This document shows positions 1 to 5,154 of a DNA stretch of 5,154 nt, piece by piece. Below the pieces are notes generated by a model that made no database searches, was not told the origin of the DNA, and saw only the letters and a list, made by a program, of their open reading frames with translations. This stretch comes from Methanobacteriota archaeon (lineage in GTDB: Archaea > Thermoplasmatota > Poseidoniia > Poseidoniales > Thalassarchaeaceae): positions 1-5,154 of the forward strand of contig JACNFL010000206.1 in NCBI GenBank assembly GCA_014384685.1, written 5' to 3'. Made by a program: the position numbers and the translations under genes. Each line of letters starts with the position of its first letter. Within the stretch, counting starts at the first letter, position 1.

Positions 1-314
1 GCGATGACGCCAATTGAAGGACTGACGATAGCGACCAGCAATGTCCCCAATGTGACGGCTAAAGACCAGGCGGCATCGGAAGACATTTCCATTCCGATGA
101 TTGTTCCTGTCAACCCATTAGCCTCTAGGAACAGTGCGGCAAACCACGCAGGAAGAATAGCGGTTGTAACACTAGTTTCAAACGCAGACTTTCCCCAATC
201 ATACATGCAATAGCCGCGGATTTGCTTTGAATTACCATCACCTTGTGACCCAACTATTTCCTCAACCGCAGTAGCAGCATCACTCATGGATTGGCTTACT
301 TCGCTATCTGCCAT
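1..314 (-). CDS. UMF1/Atg22-type MFS transporter, N-terminal part (partial)
   Basis: Reading leftwards from ATG at 314, the frame stays open for 104 codons and leaves the window, so only the N-terminus is present. After a polar cytoplasmic leader of about 33 residues comes the segment MYDWGKSAFETSV (residues 37-49). This matches the family signature of UMF1 (vacuole effluxer Atg22-like) major-facilitator proteins, in which a Y-D-W-A-x-S-A-F-x-T motif precedes the first membrane helix. A hydrophobic helix (about residues 50-64) follows, and a second one starts near residue 82. Known members are membrane transporters with about 12 helices; the substrate cannot be inferred. A GGAG lies four bases before the ATG, and no other start occurs before an in-frame TGA upstream, so this start is well supported. 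It is transcribed divergently from the GDPD gene. Family assignment is fairly sure; substrate is unknown. Confidence 0.8.
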   Translation of the reverse strand, partial: MADSEVSQSMSDAATAVEEIVGSQGDGNSKQIRGYCMYDWGKSAFETSVTTAILPAWFAALFLEANGLTGTIIGMEMSSDAAWSLAVTLGTLLVAIVSPSIGVI

Positions 315-318
315 GTTT

Positions 319-322
319 CTCC
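319..322 (-). promoter_or_regulatory. Shine-Dalgarno-like GGAG of the transporter gene
   Basis: On the minus strand GGAG lies four bases before the ATG at 314. The spacing is short, but no other Met, Val or Leu start codon lies between this ATG and the upstream in-frame stop, so it supports the chosen start. Confidence 0.4.
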
Positions 323-351
323 GAAGGAGCGCACGGACTATGATGCTTCAC

Positions 352-363
352 CAACTATATCAC
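352..363. promoter_or_regulatory. Candidate TATA element in divergent intergenic region
   Basis: The 98-base gap between the transporter and GDPD genes contains one AT-rich core, CTATATCA on the plus strand (TGATATAG on the minus). If archaeal TATA-to-start spacing of about 25-27 bases applies, transcripts would begin near 331 leftwards and near 384 rightwards. That gives leaders of about 17 and 30 bases, enough to hold each gene's ribosome binding site. The element is nearly symmetric, so it could serve either or both directions. It was found by eye only. Confidence 0.35.
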
Positions 364-397
364 GCGCCCCTTTGGGTTCAAATGTAGAACCTGTAAC

Positions 398-403
398 GGA
401 GGT
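398..403 (+). promoter_or_regulatory. Shine-Dalgarno GGAGGT deciding the GTG start of the GDPD gene
   Basis: GGAGGT lies nine bases before the GTG at 413, a good spacing. An in-frame TAA at 404-406 closes the frame just upstream, so the protein cannot begin earlier in this frame. The next candidate, TTG at 419, would sit 15 bases from the GGAGGT. This site matters because it shows that a protein lacking the normal N-terminal HRG strand has its own translation start, rather than having lost its beginning to a random cut. Confidence 0.65.
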
Positions 404-412
404 TAAGGGGGA

Positions 413-1468
413 GTGAGTTTGACTTGGGAACAACCGAGACAAAATTCTGTAGAAGCACTCTGCTATGGCATCAATCATTTTGATGGTATTGAGTTTGACC
501 TCCGACTTTCTTCTGATGGAGTGCTAATGCTACATCACGACAACACCACTAAGAATGGAGATTATATTGAGTTGTTAAGCAGTGATGAATTAAAACCATT
601 TTCTGATAGATTTGATGACTTGCTAGCAAGAAAAGATTTCACAACCCCTTGGCAAGAACAGGGTAAAACTGTGTGCATTGAACTAAAATCACCACATCCA
701 AGTAGTGGAGTTGGTGGTGGTTGGAGAGGTGGTTCAAAACGGGTTGAATACATTTCATCTATGATTAAGATGGTTGATGACGCAATTGCTGAATTTGAAC
801 TTCCTGATGGAACTACTGTTCTGTATTCCTTTGACAAAAAATTCCTATCTGCTGTTAAAGCAGCGGGCTGGCAATATCCCAAAGCCCGCCTAATGCCTAC
901 ATTGAGAGAATGGGGTTCAGGTAATTTACAACGTGCAATTGCGGCACCATCTTTCATCGCCCATTCATTACCTAGATTAATGCGTAAACACCAGAAATGG
1001 GGAGCTCCAATGATTCCATGCACAATCGATTATCTTCATGGTATGAATCGCCATCTAACACTTGGTACTAGCGTTGCCCTAACAGGTAAAGGATTAGAAA
1101 AATTAACCAAAGCAAGGAAGGGATTCCCTGCCTTTGTTTGGCCAGTTAGAGTTGATAATGAAAAGGCGGTTCTTGACGCAGGGCTCACCGCCCTGACTGA
1201 TGATGCATCTCCTGAAATCACTCATCTTCCTGATGGCTCTCCTAGGTTAACTAGGCCAGCTAGTGAACCGCTTTTTGACGGACAACATATTCCATGGCAT
1301 GAAATGACAAGTGAAGGCCGAAAGGAATTCCTTTCAGCCCAAAGAACACGCTGGCAATGGAGACGCAGTATTGATGAATTGGTGGATTCAAGTGATGGAA
1401 ACCAAATCCCTTGGGAAGTACCACGAATAATTGGTCATCGTGGCGCTGGAAAAACCAAATTTAAGTGA
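413..1468 (+). CDS. GDPD-family phosphodiesterase with HRG motif at the C-terminus (possible circular permutation)
   Basis: The family hydrolyses glycerophosphodiesters to an alcohol plus glycerol 3-phosphate, using a metal-dependent TIM barrel. Recognisable parts, in order, are the PRQNSVEAL helix (residues 8-16, normally PENTLxAF), IEFD (E27, D29, metal ligands), HHD (H41-D43, catalytic His), VCIELK (E90, K92), VLYSFD (137-142), FVWPVRVDN near 240, and a LTDDASPEI end-of-barrel motif near 260. A linker of about 70 residues with a basic helix follows. The protein then ends with PRIIGHRGAG (337-346) and five more residues. HRG normally begins the domain and supplies the catalytic His and phosphate-binding Arg, and here it is absent from the N-terminus. 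A glycine-rich loop lies at 97-108. No signal peptide is visible, so it is probably cytoplasmic. Its 3' end is 14 bases from the convergent citrate synthase. Family call is strong; activity and exact substrate are unproven. It could instead be a truncated tandem-domain protein. Confidence 0.85.
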   Translation: MSLTWEQPRQNSVEALCYGINHFDGIEFDLRLSSDGVLMLHHDNTTKNGDYIELLSSDELKPFSDRFDDLLARKDFTTPWQEQGKTVCIELKSPHPSSGVGGGWRGGSKRVEYISSMIKMVDDAIAEFELPDGTTVLYSFDKKFLSAVKAAGWQYPKARLMPTLREWGSGNLQRAIAAPSFIAHSLPRLMRKHQKWGAPMIPCTIDYLHGMNRHLTLGTSVALTGKGLEKLTKARKGFPAFVWPVRVDNEKAVLDAGLTALTDDASPEITHLPDGSPRLTRPASEPLFDGQHIPWHEMTSEGRKEFLSAQRTRWQWRRSIDELVDSSDGNQIPWEVPRIIGHRGAGKTKFK

Positions 1469-1482
1469 ATATTTGGTTGAAA

Positions 1483-2661
1483 TTATTCAAGCCGCTGAAC
1501 AGGTTGGTCACGACCAATATATTTAGGCCGGTAAATTGGTACCCCACGCCCACCTCTTGCCTTGCGCTCATCAAGAATTTGTGCACTAATTCCGGCAATT
1601 CTAGCCCAACCGAAGAATGTTGTGAAATATTCTGGTTTATGGAATCCTACGGCGTGCAACAGTGTTCCTGAAGCAACATCAACATTAGCAAAAGGATTGC
1701 TTATCTTTGGATTTTCACCAAGCACTTTTGGTGCAATTTCTCTCAATACCTTCACGATTTTGAAATTATTATCATCGGGACAAATCTCTGAACCTAATGC
1801 TATTTGAGCAGCGGCTCTAGGGTCTTCTGCCCTAAGCACTGCATGGCCAAAACCGTAGACAGGACGCTTTGCTGCCAATTCACTTCGAACGAACTTTTCC
1901 ACCTTATCTGGATCACTGGTTCCAATTCTCTGGATAAACTCAAGACATGACTGATTAGCTCTTCCGTGCAAAGGACCTGAAAGAGCGTTCATTGCACTTG
2001 ACATGGATGCATAGAGACTAGCCTTACCACTGGCGACACACTTTCCTGAAAATGTGGATAGGTTTCCACCACCATGGTCCATGTGTAAAACTAGGAAGGT
2101 ACGCAGTACGCGAATCATATCCTCTGAATCTTTACCTGATACACCCAATAAATGGACGAAATTCTCAACCATTCCCTTTTCTGGTTCACTACCTGATTCA
2201 GGTAATCCGTGACCGCCGCGCAATAGGAATATTGTTGCCATCAACTCTGGCATTCTAGCAATAAGATTGAGGCCATCTTCTCGAACATCACCGGTTGTAT
2301 CAGCAATCCCTAATGCCTGAATTCCAAGTGATAACCAATCCATTGGATGACCACTACCAGGGGTCAAAGATTCCAGCACTCTAAGTGCACCAGCAGGCAT
2401 CTCCTCTGCTCGAGCCGCCAAATCTTTGCGGAATTCTTGAGATTCATGGCGATTGGGTAATCGCTTTTCAAAAAGCAGGAAGATAATATCTTCTGGATCC
2501 ATTTCTGCCAAATCTGTAATTGGATAGCCAACATAGTGAACTCCTTTTATTGTGTCAACGAATGAAGTTCGGCAAGTACCAACAGGAATCCCACGTAATC
2601 CCGTATCCAAGTGTTTATCCTTAACTTCAAACAATGTTGGTTCATCCTCATTGTCAGTCAT
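1483..2661 (-). CDS. gltA: Citrate synthase, mitochondrial-like subtype
   Basis: It condenses acetyl-CoA with oxaloacetate to citrate, the entry step of the TCA cycle, in the cytoplasm. The 392-residue protein looks complete. All three catalytic residues are seen: H232 in GPLHGRANQ (pig His274), H273 in GFGHAVLR (pig His320) and D328 in NVDVASG (pig Asp375). The HMDHGGGNLST segment (193-203) corresponds to the pig HSDHEGGNVS stretch. The C-terminus has the expected arginine-rich segment (DERKARGGRG) followed by IYRPKYIG. The wording around each motif (ANQ after the first, LRAEDPR after the second, NVDxxSG) is closer to the eukaryotic mitochondrial type than to the short archaeal/Gram-positive type. 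The N-terminus has a GLRGIPVGTCRTSFVD segment. The start ATG is fixed by a very strong Shine-Dalgarno. It is convergent with GDPD and divergent from the cysteine-cluster gene. A 2-methylcitrate synthase role cannot be excluded by sequence alone. Confidence 0.95.
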   Translation of the reverse strand: MTDNEDEPTLFEVKDKHLDTGLRGIPVGTCRTSFVDTIKGVHYVGYPITDLAEMDPEDIIFLLFEKRLPNRHESQEFRKDLAARAEEMPAGALRVLESLTPGSGHPMDWLSLGIQALGIADTTGDVREDGLNLIARMPELMATIFLLRGGHGLPESGSEPEKGMVENFVHLLGVSGKDSEDMIRVLRTFLVLHMDHGGGNLSTFSGKCVASGKASLYASMSSAMNALSGPLHGRANQSCLEFIQRIGTSDPDKVEKFVRSELAAKRPVYGFGHAVLRAEDPRAAAQIALGSEICPDDNNFKIVKVLREIAPKVLGENPKISNPFANVDVASGTLLHAVGFHKPEYFTTFFGWARIAGISAQILDERKARGGRGVPIYRPKYIGRDQPVQRLE

Positions 2662-2667
2662 TTGGCA

Positions 2668-2679
2668 ATCACCTCCTCC
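2668..2679 (-). promoter_or_regulatory. Very strong Shine-Dalgarno of citrate synthase
   Basis: On the minus strand GGAGGAGGTGAT lies six bases before the ATG at 2661. Its GGAGGTGAT part is fully complementary to the conserved ATCACCTCC at the 3' end of 16S rRNA. This fixes the start codon and predicts high translation. Confidence 0.8.
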
Positions 2680-2704
2680 GGGAATTCACCTCACTCTAGT
2701 CGTT

Positions 2705-2714
2705 GGTATAAGTG
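2705..2714 (-). promoter_or_regulatory. Candidate TATA box of citrate synthase
   Basis: CACTTATACC on the minus strand would place transcription start near 2683 at archaeal spacing, leaving a leader of about 20 bases that just includes the Shine-Dalgarno. It is flanked by a 5-base inverted repeat, CGTTG (2701-2705) and CAACG (2715-2719), which could be a regulator site or chance. The AT-rich element at 2754-2772 is the alternative promoter and would give a leader of about 75 bases. Confidence 0.35.
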
Positions 2715-2753
2715 CAACGCAATAAGATTCACAAAATGCGTCAACTGAATACT

Positions 2754-2772
2754 AAGAAAAATAAATTTTCTT
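2754..2772. promoter_or_regulatory. AT-rich inverted repeat, candidate promoter core between divergent genes
   Basis: AAGAAAA, a five-base ATAAA spacer, then TTTTCTT form a perfect 7-base inverted repeat. It is the most AT-rich spot in the 168-base gap between citrate synthase and the cysteine-cluster gene. In the plus direction it is well placed as a TATA region, with a predicted start near 2790 and a leader of about 40 bases before the ATG at 2830. It could also fire leftwards. This is visual evidence only. Confidence 0.35.
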
Positions 2773-2829
2773 CTTCTTCACCACACACATAACAATTACA
2801 GCCACATAGCCACCCCTGCAACTGAGAAG

Positions 2830-3309
2830 ATGTCTAGGTGGAAGCGAAGATTCGGCAGCCGAGAGGCCCCTTGGTGGGAAAGTGGTGTCAACTTCATTTG
2901 TGTTCCAGACTGTGGACGATGTTGTGATGAACCGGGAGGTATTGTATACCTCTCCCGCGAAGATGCTGAAAGAATTGCTAACCACCTTAAAGTTAGTTTG
3001 AAACAATGGTTAGCAGAAAATTGCCGGACTAGTTTCGATGGGAGATTTGTATTAGAATCCAAACCAGAAGATGGGCGTTGTATTTACTTAACAGGTGAGA
3101 AAACTTGCAGTATTTATGAGGTAAAGCCTGCCCAATGTTCAGCCTTTCCATTTTGGCGGGAAAACCTAGTTTCTGGCCGGTCTTGGGAGAAAACCAAAGC
3201 ACTGTGCCCTGGAATTGACCATGCTGATGCAATAGAAATTCATGGTGATTCAATCAAGTTGAATTTAGAAGCCGACCGTATTGCAGAAAAAGGATTCAGG
3301 TTCATTTGA
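2830..3309 (+). CDS. YkgJ-type cysteine-cluster protein
   Basis: This is a small (159-residue) soluble protein of the YkgJ / zinc- or iron-chelating CxxxCxxCC family, whose biochemical role is not established. The family pattern is complete: F-x-C24-x3-C28-G-R-C31-C32 at the N-terminus, then GRC84IYL, C93SIYEVKP, QC103SAFPFW, and a final SWEKTKALC126PG. C65 is an additional cysteine. The arrangement of the conserved cysteines suggests one metal centre. ATG 2830 is the only reasonable start, since the frame upstream to at least 2788 has no other ATG. There is no strong Shine-Dalgarno, only GAGAAG directly before the ATG, in contrast to the very strong one of the divergent citrate synthase. It shares the promoter region with citrate synthase and converges on the DnaA-like gene with a 36-base gap. 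The family call is firm; metal identity and function are unknown. Confidence 0.85.
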   Translation: MSRWKRRFGSREAPWWESGVNFICVPDCGRCCDEPGGIVYLSREDAERIANHLKVSLKQWLAENCRTSFDGRFVLESKPEDGRCIYLTGEKTCSIYEVKPAQCSAFPFWRENLVSGRSWEKTKALCPGIDHADAIEIHGDSIKLNLEADRIAEKGFRFI

Positions 3310-3345
3310 AATCACTTTGTCAACTCATCTTTCTTCCAAGTTGAG
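3310..3345. terminator. Convergent intergenic gap with pyrimidine-rich tract, weak terminator candidate
   Basis: The 36 bases between the two converging stop codons contain a plus-strand pyrimidine tract (CATCTTTCTTCC). They also contain AACTCA (3322-3327), which can pair with TGAGTT (3342-3347) across a 14-base loop. The stem is short and has no following T run. If transcription ends here, it is more likely through the T-rich tract, as in archaea, than through a bacterial hairpin. Confidence 0.2.
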
Positions 3346-5154
3346 TTAATGACTCATTTCTTCTGGGTCAGCAGTTCTGAGAATTACCAACGGTTGCAGA
3401 GGGGTTGTTGGTGTTAACAAATCATCTGTGGGTTCGAGAATTACTAACGGCTGCAAAGTGGCTTCGGCTGTCAACAAATCATCTGCAGATACTGATTCTT
3501 CATCAATATCCCATTCAGTTTGTGGAATATATTCCTCTATACCAGCCGCTTTGTAGGGTCGTTCTGGCTTAGTTCTCTTCTTGAGAGATTCTCCTGCACC
3601 TAATTTTGAAATGCGTGACAATTTACGTTCAATTTCAAGCATTTTATCAGCCATTTCAACCAATTCCTTTGGTTCGGCATCCTCGATTTTACTGGAAATA
3701 TCTTCCATTTCCCCATGTAAAGAGAATAATTCATCTTGATGCCTGCGAAGCCTAGACTCTAGCCGATCGAGGAATCCTTCACTCATCAAATCAATATTAG
3801 GAATCTCTCCTCTCGGCGCCTCTAATGTTGTGGGAACTCCTGCCAATTCAATCCTATCACGTGCATCCTCAAGTGCACCTTTCTCACGTCCAAGATGCCT
3901 CTCAATTAGTGAATCAACCGCGTCTCTACTAGTATCAGGCATCAACTCAGGTGGCTGATAATCATCGACAACAGATTCCAATTCACTGATGATATCAACA
4001 TTTGGTTGTTGCTCCTTGGGTAATACATGGTCAAGCACCTCGCGGACAATTCTCTGCCCTGTCCTCTCAGTATCCCAAGTGATTAGACCATCATCACCTC
4101 GCATGACCAATTCTTCTCCTGAAAGTATTGTTTCAATATCATCGACTCCAAATGGCTCTGCCCCAGCCTCAATTGCTAGTGCTACCGCCTCAAAACCAGA
4201 TGTTGCTGAACTCCAATCACTATTCGACGCAACTGCAATTGTTCGTAATTGTTCATCTGATAGAGGAATACCCCTAATCAAGGCTAAGTTCCTCATAAAA
4301 AGAACCAATGTCATGACATCTGGAGTCCCCATGTTGACTTCAACGGATGACCTGAGCACACCAGCTAGTAATCCTGAATAATTGCAGTTTTCACTAGAAG
4401 TGATTACCACTTGGACTCCAAAATTAAGACAACTGTCAATGATAACACCTAGATCTTCTTCTCTATCATTGCTAAGCAACTGAATATCATCAATAAGCAG
4501 CGCACTACAACCCTGTATTGCGTCTACCCAATCATCTGATAATTGGGATGGGAATGAACCTCCAACAATGATTCGGACTTCTCCTTCAGGTGACCTAGTG
4601 TGCATTGATGAGCCAATTGCTCTCAAAAGGTGACTTTTTCCCACACCTTCTTCTCCAATAATGATGAGAGGATTTGCTCGTTCGGATGGGTGAGTTATCA
4701 CCTCATTCCCTGCAGTACTCGCCAAACGGTTGTTAGGACCAACTTGCCAATTACCCCAAGTGAAGTTTTGGTTAGGTGTAAAGATTGGAGGCCATTGAGG
4801 TCGGCCAATCGCCAACTCTTCTGCCACCATATTCAACGGTGATTCAACTGGTGGCGGAACTGTTCCTGTAAGTTCAGAATGATGCTGACGAGCAGACTCA
4901 CTCGGCCTAGCATGACCTCTTTGCTCAGATAGAACATCCCTCCACAACGGTGTTGAGGCTTTTCGATTGTCTAAATCTTCAACATCTGCATTTACCCATG
5001 TTGGAATTTCAAGCGTTGTTGGAGGAGTGGCGCGCTCAATGTCAATCATAGGAGCCTCGGCTTCAACTCCTTCCCGCATTCTCTGTAGCCGCTCAGAGGC
5101 GATTGTACCAAAATCACCTGTTTTCTCTTTGACTGCGTTTGAAGTTGACCGTAG
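3346..5154 (-). CDS. DnaA-like AAA+ ATPase with long coiled-coil and repeat-bearing C-terminus (5' partial)
   Basis: At least 602 residues, numbered here from the right edge. The first visible Met codon (5079) is not the start: the 25 codons before it stay open and read as polar helix. After an acidic, proline-containing leader, a DnaA domain III-like region begins near residue 125: FTWGNWQVGPNNRLA, NPLIIIGEEGVGKSHLLRAIG (Walker A, K173), ALLIDDIQLL (Walker B, D222-D223), and VVITSS (sensor I, about 249-254). The segment after sensor I aligns with DnaA through the MGTPD region. The SRF arginine finger (E. coli R285) and the sensor-II arginine (R334) have no clear counterparts, and no domain IV helix-turn-helix is seen. 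A predicted coiled coil (about 461-518), a basic patch (KKRTKPERPYK) and two 19-residue repeats follow. It probably binds ATP and acts on DNA or as an adaptor. A replication role is only a guess. Confidence 0.8.
   Translation of the reverse strand, partial: LRSTSNAVKEKTGDFGTIASERLQRMREGVEAEAPMIDIERATPPTTLEIPTWVNADVEDLDNRKASTPLWRDVLSEQRGHARPSESARQHHSELTGTVPPPVESPLNMVAEELAIGRPQWPPIFTPNQNFTWGNWQVGPNNRLASTAGNEVITHPSERANPLIIIGEEGVGKSHLLRAIGSSMHTRSPEGEVRIIVGGSFPSQLSDDWVDAIQGCSALLIDDIQLLSNDREEDLGVIIDSCLNFGVQVVITSSENCNYSGLLAGVLRSSVEVNMGTPDVMTLVLFMRNLALIRGIPLSDEQLRTIAVASNSDWSSATSGFEAVALAIEAGAEPFGVDDIETILSGEELVMRGDDGLITWDTERTGQRIVREVLDHVLPKEQQPNVDIISELESVVDDYQPPELMPDTSRDAVDSLIERHLGREKGALEDARDRIELAGVPTTLEAPRGEIPNIDLMSEGFLDRLESRLRRHQDELFSLHGEMEDISSKIEDAEPKELVEMADKMLEIERKLSRISKLGAGESLKKRTKPERPYKAAGIEEYIPQTEWDIDEESVSADDLLTAEATLQPLVILEPTDDLLTPTTPLQPLVILRTADPEEMSH
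3370..3483 (-). repeat. Two tandem 57-bp units encoding DDLLT...LQPLVIL repeats
   Basis: Units 3427-3483 and 3370-3426 encode two consecutive 19-residue copies at the extreme C-terminus of the DnaA-like protein. Twelve of 19 residues are identical: DDLLT, then after four variable residues LQPLVIL. Within those 12 residues the DNA differs at four silent positions (for example CTG/TTG Leu and CAA/CAG Gln). The duplication is therefore not recent, and the peptide sequence has been kept. It looks like a doubled acidic-hydrophobic docking motif. Confidence 0.8.

Noticed and set aside
4..213. Plus-strand open frame at the left edge
   Set aside because: It is antisense to the UMF1/Atg22 signature and the transmembrane segments of the minus-strand transporter, which explain this DNA better.
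562..1023. Minus-strand open frame of about 150 codons within the GDPD gene
   Set aside because: It is fully antisense to a gene with clear family motifs, has no Shine-Dalgarno or family resemblance, and its composition is that of a shadow frame.
1469..1482. Terminator between the convergent GDPD and citrate synthase genes
   Set aside because: Only 14 bases separate the stop codons, and neither a hairpin nor a T run is visible there.
2752..3062. Two minus-strand open frames over the cysteine-cluster gene and its leader
   Set aside because: They overlap the conserved cysteine motifs of the plus-strand gene and show no family features, and the promoter elements fall inside them.
3342..3356. 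Palindrome TGAGTTAATGACTCA over the stop codon of the DnaA-like gene
   Set aside because: The five-base arms are short and it includes coding sequence. It is most likely chance, and no second copy was seen in the window.
3370..3483. LQPLVIL repeats as PCNA-interacting (PIP) boxes
   Set aside because: A PIP box needs Q-x-x-hydrophobic-x-x-aromatic-aromatic. There is no aromatic residue in either repeat.
3989..4381. Plus-strand open frame of 130 codons inside the DnaA-like gene
   Set aside because: It is antisense to the conserved ATPase core, is serine-rich as expected of a reverse reading, and has no recognisable domain.

Overview
The window holds five protein-coding genes and no RNA gene, CRISPR array or insertion sequence. 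Neighbouring genes lie on alternating strands (-, +, -, +, -), so no two genes can share an operon. There are two divergent promoter regions (315-412 and 2662-2829) and two tight convergent ends (1469-1482 and 3310-3345). No gene-free stretch exceeds about 170 bases. The DNA is moderately AT-rich by eye. Shine-Dalgarno sequences are strong, there are TATA-like boxes, and one ATPase is DnaA-like but lacks the bacterial DNA-binding end. My best guess is a marine planktonic euryarchaeon (Marine Group II / Poseidoniales type). This is inference: no rRNA or other diagnostic marker is present, and a bacterial source is not excluded.

Layout: (1) 1-314, minus, the N-terminal part of a UMF1/Atg22-type major-facilitator transporter, cut by the left edge. 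(2) 413-1468, plus, a glycerophosphodiester phosphodiesterase (GDPD) family protein. (3) 1483-2661, minus, a complete citrate synthase of the mitochondrial-like subtype. (4) 2830-3309, plus, a YkgJ-type cysteine-cluster (zinc/iron-binding) protein. (5) 3346-5154, minus, a DnaA-like AAA+ ATPase with a long C-terminal extension. Its reading frame stays open through the right edge, so its start is outside the window.

The most unusual gene is the GDPD. The protein starts directly at what is normally the second part of the domain (the Asn-Ser/Thr helix, then E-x-D, then HHD). The HRG motif that normally opens the domain sits eleven residues from the C-terminus. This is the order expected of a circularly permuted TIM barrel, or of the remnant of a tandem duplication that lost its first beginning and its last end. 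The second notable gene is the DnaA-like ATPase. It keeps the Walker A and B motifs but lacks a recognisable arginine finger, sensor-II arginine and DNA-binding domain IV. It carries a coiled coil and ends in two tandem 19-residue repeats.

The genes do not form an obvious pathway. Citrate synthase is central carbon metabolism, GDPD is phospholipid or glycerophosphodiester turnover, UMF1 is export or import of an unknown substrate, and the ATPase probably acts on nucleic acid or on a protein assembly. They look like independent housekeeping-type transcription units.
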